A stretch of 64,000 bases of DNA from Theristus sp. LFF4_11 (Eukaryota; Nematoda; Chromadorea; Monhysterida; Xyalidae), in the NCBI GenBank assembly GCA_030248135.1, contig JASANC010002870.1:19434-83433 (forward strand), written 5' to 3'. Every line of letters starts with the position of its first letter. Position 1 is the stretch's first letter. The position numbers and the translations under genes were made by a program. The notes beneath the pieces are model-generated. The model was not told where the DNA came from, ran no database searches, and was given only the letters and a program-made list of their open reading frames with translations. This document shows, piece after piece, positions 56,776-64,000 of the stretch.

Positions 56776-59700
56776 CTGGTCGTCTCGATCTGAGTGCAAT
56801 TATTGTTGTTTTTTGTTGAAAATAGCTTTTGTATATGGACATCCACGCATAACCGAGCTTAGTGTAGGATATTGCAACGTTTTCAAAATAGTTTTCAGTG
56901 TGTGCGGTCGAAATTTTCACTTTTTTGTTCTGAAATGATTTATGATGTTGTAAACTTTTGTCAACCACGAAATCATGTGCAGCTGAACCAAAGAAATCAT
57001 ATAGTTTTATTATTGTCGTTTGTTTTTTTTTATTTTATTTTTATTTTATATTCGTGATTTTGTCATTGTTTGCAAGTCGCGTTCAAAGTTTTACTTTTTC
57101 TGTCACAAGCCGAGCTTTTCTTGAACCCGGAAGTGTCGTATTTTGTTTCATTCTTTGAGCTTGAAAGCATAAGTCCATTCATTGTGCACACTGGCGATTT
57201 CTTTCAATCGTTTGTATCTTTCATAATTTTCATGCATGAAAAAACAGGATTTATAGTTCGGCTCGTCAATACCGCTGGAATTCCAGTGTGGAACATTTTT
57301 TTGTTTGCACAATCTGCAACAAAGTTGACCCCGGAAAAAAGTCAAAAAGAGAACCAAAAACATTTTTTTTCCGGCAATTGACCTAAGGGCGTCAAAAAGA
57401 TGCACACCTGAAAACGCAATAACAATGGGACACTTGAAGAAAAACGAGTTCGGTTTTTGATTGACAGACACATGAAGCAAAGAAATGTATAAAAAAGAAC
57501 TTTCATCTTCATGCGCAATTGGCTTGTATCATCGTCCAATAGAAACGAACAACTGCGTGGCCTTCAGGAAAGTGCTTTTTTCGGACATCGTAACCGAAAT
57601 TATCGACACAACGGAAACCGAGAATACGAAAACAATGGACAGGCCCAATGACACGCGACAAATGAAAACAAGAAAACTGCGCGGATTTTTTTTTACTTTT
57701 TTGCGTGTTTTTTTTCGGTCTTTGTATTTTGGTCGATCAGACAGACAGGCGCGCTCACATGAGTTGCAACACAGAGACAATGATGATTTTTGGGCACAAA
57801 AGAATCGGGATGGCGGAGTGAAACGATGCGAAATAGAAAACACGCAACACAAACATCACCCAGTGCTTTCACGTCCACATCCCCCAAAAAAATAATTGTC
57901 CAATTGTAACGGAACCAACGATTTTCCAATCAAGATCAGTGAGACAGCAAAGCTAGTCCCCCGCCGTGTTGTCATGTTTTTCACACTGCTTTGTTTCCCT
58001 TCTTTTGCTTCGTGACCGGATACAAATGAACCGATGAATAAAGCGCGCGAGTTCATCCATGCTACAACCTTTTCCATTCATTTCGATTTGTGTTTCACAC
58101 CTGATTTGCAGATATTAGGTGCTAAATTAGTGTATCGATGATCGATTGATATGACAACATGAGACAGAGAGGGGACACCCCCGGGGGGCGCGCGGGCTCT
58201 GCAGCCCCCCTGCCTGGACCGGGGCAAGCTGATCGGAGATCCCGCTAATCCACCCTGTATATACAGTCGATACTGCCCGGTTTCACAAGTGGATGATACT
58301 TCACGCCTCAAAATGAGTACCGAAAATCCGCTCTCTTTTGTAATTTCTACAGGTTCTGTCGTACAACATGCATGATACTTGAATTGAAGTGCCGCGCATT
58401 CAAGTCATCACTAATCGGTTCCATCACACACTCCTCACTCGAGTGGTGTTTTGGGAAAAAATGGGGAAAATGAAAAATGAAGCGGTGAGGTTTTTGCTCG
58501 TTAAGCAGACGCCCTCTCGTTGCAGCTGGTGCACTGGCCAGCGGGTGGCGAATTTCGATTCTTTTTTTCTCTTTTTTCTTTTTCAACAACGTGGCCCCGG
58601 CTGTTTTCTGTTTCGTGTTTTGCAACATCGTGGCTTTATCATTGGCCGCGCTTTTCAGATTTGATTTTGAAACAGATCATGTTTATTGGGAACGACATGT
58701 AATTTGAAATTGAGTTACAATGCGGATGAATACACAGTGTTTGCAGTGTGCTTGGTTTGGCGGAGCTCAGACTCAGGGTTACGGTAGTGTGCGAAAAGCA
58801 ATAAAACGTTTTCTCTGGTTCATTCTGCCGCCACAGTTAGTTCGTTTATTCATTTTTAATCCTGTAAAACCACACACTAAAACATGCTGCTCTTTTTTGT
58901 GGACACAGAAGTAATGTGTGTACTGGACATCAGAGTCACAACATTAATCCGGGATTAAACACAACAGAAAAGTCATATTCGAATCAAAGATGTTCAACCG
59001 CTAAATGGAAACTTGAAACCAGTAATCGCAGAAAGTTAGGTGCCCAAGACATTTGCGTTCAAGCAACGTAAACGTCCTTGTTTTCGTTCCGCAAAATCAG
59101 CAAAACCTTTGTGTCGAAATTGATCGCAGACCCATCTTATGTTGTGTTTTTTCTTCTTTGAGTTCTTCTGTTTTGGTTTTGCCCTGCTGCCTTTTATGAA
59201 CCTGTGAAAGCAAATTTAGCTTCTCTCTTAGCCCCATTTAGTTGCACCTTTTACACCAGCCGCAATGTAAACACATCGGGGAAGGTGGTAGCTCATCTTT
59301 GAACTGAAATCTGAGCAAACAATCAGCGAAAAAACTGTTAGGTGCAGCAATATTTGGCCGCAAATGAACTTTTTCTGGTCATCAATGCAAATATCAATGG
59401 GCAGAGTTCAAATACAAAAATGAACACAAATTATAACGACCTTGTTTAAAGAAAAAAGGCGGTTGTTTTGCTCGCAGCTAACATTCACGGCTGGACTGTA
59501 GTACTGCACCCTAAAAGCAGTCAAACAAAGTGATGTGCGACCTGTCTCGGACGACTACTGTAAATAACATTTTGTTTGGCGATTTATAAAAACGACATTA
59601 ATTTATGCATATTTTCACGGAATAGACGAGTTATGTGGTGAATTGTGAGCTACTATGATTTTCTTTTAACTTTCAGTTTTGTTTGTTGCCTTTGTAACCT

Positions 59701-60491
59701 GATATCGAGTTTTTTTTGGCAGCACATTATCACACGGAGGCTGTGTTACCTCAGCAAAAAAAGGAATGTTTATTTGTTATTGTTTGATCAACTTTCGGTT
59801 ATAATGAATGACCGTTTTGCTAGCTAAAAGGCTGAAAACAGTGCTTCTTCAGTTTTTTCAAAAAGGGTTCAAGGGTTCTTGTTTCTAGCTTCCACAAAAA
59901 AATGCTTTCGTTGAGAACAATTTATGGAATGCATATAAAGCTAACCGCAGTGGTTATGAAGTGTGAAAGCCACTTGAGTTAATGATAAAGTTCACAACCC
60001 TTTTTGAGTCTTTTATGACTAATGGTGATGATGCAAATGCCGAATTTGTGACGAAAATGTTGGAACATGCTGCCGCTGATGGTTGCGCGGTTTTCAAATT
60101 AACAAAAAACCAATGATATAAAAAAAGAATATTGCTGACAACTCTGCAAGTAAGTTAGCGAAAGTGACGGTTTCCACCAAAAATATTAGAACACAATGCT
60201 AAAAATGTTTGTTTACACAATCACTTCTTGCTGAAATTCATTCATTTGTTATTTTGAAGACTACTGTGCATGTATGACGTTGATAAATTCTTCGAATACC
60301 GTAATCTCGACACATGCATATGACACATGCATATGACACATTTGAATGGAATATCAAGTCAAGGAAATGAGTAAGGGGGAAATTGTCATTGCATTGTGGA
60401 CACTAAACGATCCTGACACCTTGTTCTCTCGCACTGCGCCATCTCATAAACTTAACTGTTTCTTACAAACCTCTCTCCAAGCCAAGAACAG

Positions 60492-60552
60492 TGAGCGTAG
60501 CGCAGTCGTCCAGGGCGCACAATTTTCAAAGGTTCAAATCCTTGCCAGGTAA
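60492..60552 (+). repeat. tRNA-like sequence (A and B boxes)
   Basis: gcgtagcgcagtcgtccagg (A-box-like) and aaggttcaaatccttgccag (perfect B box) 30-odd bp apart. No acceptor stem, so a tRNA-derived SINE head or relic is most likely. Confidence 0.4.
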
Positions 60553-61535
60553 TTCAATTGAAAATGCCTCAGGGGAACTTGAAACTTCTGAGGTATCACA
60601 TTACGTGAGCACAACCGCAACAGACGACGACCTATGAATTATTTTTCATAAACCTTTCTGTCGCGACATTGAACACGAACAAAACTTTGATATTCAGGGG
60701 CGTGCAAACAGATTTATTCGAAAAACGTTTCATTATTGTTATGAATACAGCCACTTGAGTCTTTTGTGAACTGAATTTTGTGTCGTTTAGCAACGTTTTT
60801 AGAGGCCAATGGTGTGCGCCGCATACATGTGCACATGCGAATTCTTGAGTGAGCGTTGTGTGTCGCAAAACTCGCGTTTAGTCCAATGTGCCCTTTTGTC
60901 AACATATTTGTCATGTTTTTTTAAAGTTGATTTGTTTATTTATGCATCCATTTATTATTTGGGCACTATATAAAAACCTTTTGGGGTTTTGTCGTTTGTC
61001 GATTACTAAAAAAAACGTTTTTGAGATGACGTCTTTTGGAAAGCAAAGAAAAACGCGAAAAACCTTTAAAAACGGACTTTTGGATTATTTTATGGAAACA
61101 AAAATCAAATTGACATGAGTCCGCCCGAGTGTGCAACTTTATGGTTTCTGGAACCGGTGCGTGAATTATTAAACGAATAAATGACTCACCACTTCAAACT
61201 CCAATGGATATACGGTAAATAAACCGTGTAATCAAAAAGCACCCAAATTGGCTGGGGTGGATTTTTTTATGCAAAACGCATGGATAAAATCATGGTTGCA
61301 TTATGCAATACGCCAAAAACAACAAGCGTCATATTGTCACAAAATACAATCAATGAATTCAAAACAATGGGCAGTAGTTTATAAAAAATCTATATAATCC
61401 GTCACAAGAAACACGGATTGGGTGGGGCGTAGTGACCAGGAATTCTGGTGCAAGGAATCATAAATCGGTTTATCAACACAATTAGTGAGAAAATGTATTC
61501 AATTAGGCGATTCAAGACGGAAATCCATGCTTTCC

Positions 61536-61553
61536 GGGGGGGGGGGGGGGGGG
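61536..61553. repeat. 18-bp poly(G) run
   Basis: Uninterrupted G run after tttcc, with a further G run about 50 bp later. Possible G-quadruplex or assembly-error-prone site. Confidence 0.7.
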
Positions 61554-62109
61554 TTATGGCCCTGGTGCTTGTGGCCAAGCCACTTTAGAAGGAGTCCATT
61601 TGAGGGGGGGTTAAAGCCGCAACACTGTAACTCGCTGGAACCATGCGCGATTTTCAATTGACCGTCCTCCTTGGGTGCTCTTGTGTTATTCAGTCCATAT
61701 TGACCGTATGATGATGCCATTGTTTGCGGTTGCTTCATGAGATTATTTGTTTTCATTTATATTCCCAAAATTTTGAATATTCATTTTCAACAACGTATCT
61801 GAAGATCTTTGTTTGAGAGGCTATTGGGAGGGATAGTGAGTGATTGAATTTTGGAGAGTAAATGGGGAGGGGTGTAACTGTTAGCCTTACTCTAGTTCCG
61901 CTATTTTGATTGTTCAAAATCTCAATTATTTTTTTTTGAAAGAGCAATTTGAATTGATGAACAGAGGAATCAAAATGTTGAGATTTGCAAAAACGGCCGG
62001 TGGATTTCGATGTTGCGATACTGTTGGTCGCAAATGCATGTGAATTTCGATTAATCGATGTAGTTCGTTTGTTCAGCACACACTCTGAAAAAAACCTGTC
62101 CGAACTCAT

Positions 62110-62225
62110 GTCCTGTGGCGTGTCCCGCGTCGTGTCCTGCGCGATGTCCCGAAAACAAAAACTTATTATTCCAATTCATATTCCGGGACCGGACTCGACG
62201 TGGGACATGCCATGGGACACGAGTT
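62110..62225. mobile_element. GGGACA-type palindromic element
   Basis: tgtcccgcgtcgtgtcctgc on one side and ggactcgacgtgggacatgc on the other; same word set as at 9664-9835 and 62945-63090. Confidence 0.4.
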
Positions 62226-62744
62226 CGGACATTTCTAAGCGTGCACTGACCAACAACAAACAAAATCAATGGAACCCCCTCCCCCTAAAAAAACCAATGT
62301 TACTGGTGGCACCAATAGCAACTTCAATCAAATGAAAAATCGTTTGTTTCACTCGTTTTCCGTTCTGCAGCTGTGTGCTGACGCACAATCAATACACCAG
62401 TGGAACCAGCACTGTACGAAAGCAGACCAGCCGCAGTTTATCAGTTTTCTCTGTGTTTTGTTGTTGTTGTTGTTTCCACTTGTTGTCAGCAGTCAGAGGC
62501 ATAACACACACGTGCTTACTGGGTTACCAAGGACAACAAAAACACGAAAACGATAATAAACTTCTCGAATGACTGACAAAGCATGAATGTTATCGTCACT
62601 GGTCGAACAGAATAAATTGTTCATCCAGCTGCAGGGTGTTTTTTTGTGAGAACAGTTGGCTTTTTTCGGCGTTGAACGTAACATTTCGTGCATACGTGAC
62701 ACTTTTAAAGCCCCACGACGCAAGCAATGTGTAGCAGTCCAACA

Positions 62745-63738
62745 ATGATGAGGATTCCGCTGCATCAAAGTCGTTCGGCACTTTTGAGCGTTTGGGTGTC
62801 GTTGCTCATGTCAGTTGCCACGAATGCGGCTGGTGAATTTTTTTAGTTTTTTTATTTATTTTAAATTTGGTCGCGCGCCGGTTACTCTTTTTTTACTTCT
62901 GATACTTTTTTAATTCTCAAATGTTGCGAGCTAAAAATAAATGTCCCGTTGCGCATCCGTGTTCGTGCCACCGTATCCACCGTGTCCTCAGCCGTGTCCA
63001 TGTACATATCGTGCGACCATTGGACTCAATTTTTTGATCTACTTTTTTCTGGACACCACACGGGACGGGACACGGCGGCGGACATTTCTTTGTAGTGTAT
63101 GCTGATCAGATGCCGCACGGAAAAGAACAACGAATAGAATCGGCGGTTTCTGAAATTTCCGAGCGCACAGACAGTAGTTACCACTCATACCACGGAGGCA
63201 GCAAACACAGTGAGAAGGTCTAACTGAACACATTTGTTCAGTAATACTTGTTTGCAGACGTTCTCATTTGAATAGCCAACCGTCATGTTGATGGTTGGAC
63301 AAAGGTCAGTCAGTCAGTCCAGTTTTATTCTGCAGTGCACGACAGAATCCCACAGAAGTGTTAGACACCATGAGTAGACAAACCAAGATCATCGTTGAGC
63401 AACAAACACAACGAAACGTTCGCTCTTAATCCCGATGCTGAAAACCATTTCCCGATGCAGAGTTTGCGTGTTTCCACTGCTTGCGCGGCAAGTCGAGCAA
63501 TTCGTTGTACAGCATCGCGATGCAGCACGTGCTGCCGGACGAATTACGAAAGAACGGACTAAAGGTGCCGGATTTCGAGGAGTCCTGCGACACGAACCCA
63601 ATGCGCGTCACGCACGCCTGCAAATCGATGTGCCTCACGGCTCATGTGCTCGCGAACATGACTGCTTACAAGGGTGCGCTGTGTACTCGGCTTGCTGGAT
63701 TGGAACCGGTTTCCTTGTGCATTTGCCTCGACGCTTAG
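62745..63738 (+). CDS. Small secreted Cys-rich protein, Ly6/ODR-2-like
   Basis: Two exons, 62745-62832 and 63461-63738, phase 1 intron, 121 residues. Exon 1 is a signal peptide (MMRIPLHQSRSALLSVWVSL then LMSVATNA). Translation could begin at either of two adjacent ATGs. The mature part opens FACFHC and has eight cysteines at 33, 36, 72, 83, 87, 104, 116 and 118 and one sequon (NMT, 95). The CxxC - 35 residues - C - 10 residues - C-x3-C (ACKSMC) arrangement recalls the ODR-2/quiver branch of Ly6 proteins, which modulate neuronal excitability or ion channels. There is no hydrophobic GPI-type tail, unlike most of that group. The end of the fold is unusual, so the family call is tentative, but the gene itself looks real. 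Confidence 0.6.
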
Positions 63739-63746
63739 GAGCGCCG

Positions 63747-63752
63747 AATAAA
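63747..63752 (+). terminator. Poly(A) signal of the Ly6-like gene
   Basis: AATAAA only 9 nt after the stop codon, giving a very short 3' UTR if used. Confidence 0.5.
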
Positions 63753-63839
63753 AACCGAACAGAACGGTGGGAAAGCTGTGTGCTTTTTGAAAGTGCAACA
63801 CACGCACGAGTATACAGTCGAACTCTGAATTATTATGAA

Positions 63840-63946
63840 CAATCAGCTGATTGGTTGGTAGTCACGTGAAGCAAGGACAGACTCCGCCTTCACAGCAATG
63901 CATGCACCACTCATCGCGTGATCACCAGCCAATCAGCTGATTGCCT
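63840..63946. mobile_element. Hairpin MITE with caatcagctgattgg termini
   Basis: Left acaatcagctgattggttgg followed by tagtcacg, right the inverse (cgtgatcaccagccaatcag, ctgattgcc). About 107 bp with roughly 27-bp terminal repeats. Shares its terminus with 28203-28320. Confidence 0.7.
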
Positions 63947-64000
63947 TTACCGCCGTTTCCATTGCAATGAACCAGATTTGTGTTTCAACTGTTACTCAAC

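Larger units (their letters stand above)
56780..62740. other. 6-kb intergenic region
   Basis: No supported gene. A GC-rich patch at 58155-58250 (cccccggggggcgcgcgggc) is unlike its surroundings and may be an old insertion. Other items are listed separately. AATAAA near 58036 could serve an undetected longer 3' end. Confidence 0.5.

Noticed and set aside
62269..62556. 95-codon frame with a hydrophobic FLCVLLLLLFPLVV stretch
   Set aside because: The hydrophobic run is far from any Met, arises from (GTT)n sequence and has no donor of suitable phase. The signal exon at 62745 fits much better.

Overview
This is eukaryotic (animal) genomic DNA. Genes are split by GT-AG introns, coding exons are GC-rich islands in an AT-rich background, AATAAA signals follow several stops, and much of the rest is short inverted-repeat elements, a tRNA-derived SINE family and foldback transposons. 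The gene content (D2-like dopamine receptor, NK2.1-class homeobox, TIS11-type CCCH protein, paired astacins, secreted Cys-rich proteins) points to an invertebrate, probably a protostome. Degenerate TTAGGC-like tracts are compatible with, but do not prove, a nematode-like ecdysozoan. I cannot name the species.

Layout. (1) 1-2.6 kb, minus strand: 5' part of a TIS11/ZFP36-like gene running off the left edge. (2) 2.6-20.1 kb: no convincing gene; an 8.5-kb composite foldback element lies at 11.45-19.96 kb. (3) 26.06-28.67 kb, plus strand: a four-exon secreted gene encoding three tandem defensin-like cysteine modules, one per symmetric phase 1-1 exon, with a TATA box and a Rel/Dorsal-like site upstream. 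(4) 35.5-29.4 kb, minus strand: a complete eight-exon D2-like dopamine receptor, convergent with the defensin-like gene, carrying a 1,490-bp foldback element with an 8-bp target duplication in one intron. (5) 41.26-49.49 kb, plus strand: two tandem astacin metallopeptidases (seven and six exons), followed by decayed remnants of a third copy at 49.8-50.4 kb. (6) 53.5-56.8 kb, plus strand: a six-exon NK2.1/scarecrow homeobox gene. (7) 62.75-63.74 kb, plus strand: a two-exon secreted Cys-rich protein with a Ly6/ODR-2-like spacing.

The gene models were joined by hand. In each of the main models the intron phases agree across every junction and the summed exons give an open frame; uncertain junctions are flagged. 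The genes do not form one pathway. The most notable item is the three-module defensin-like gene. A second theme is that transposon ends repeatedly lie within 0-60 bp of splice sites of these genes.
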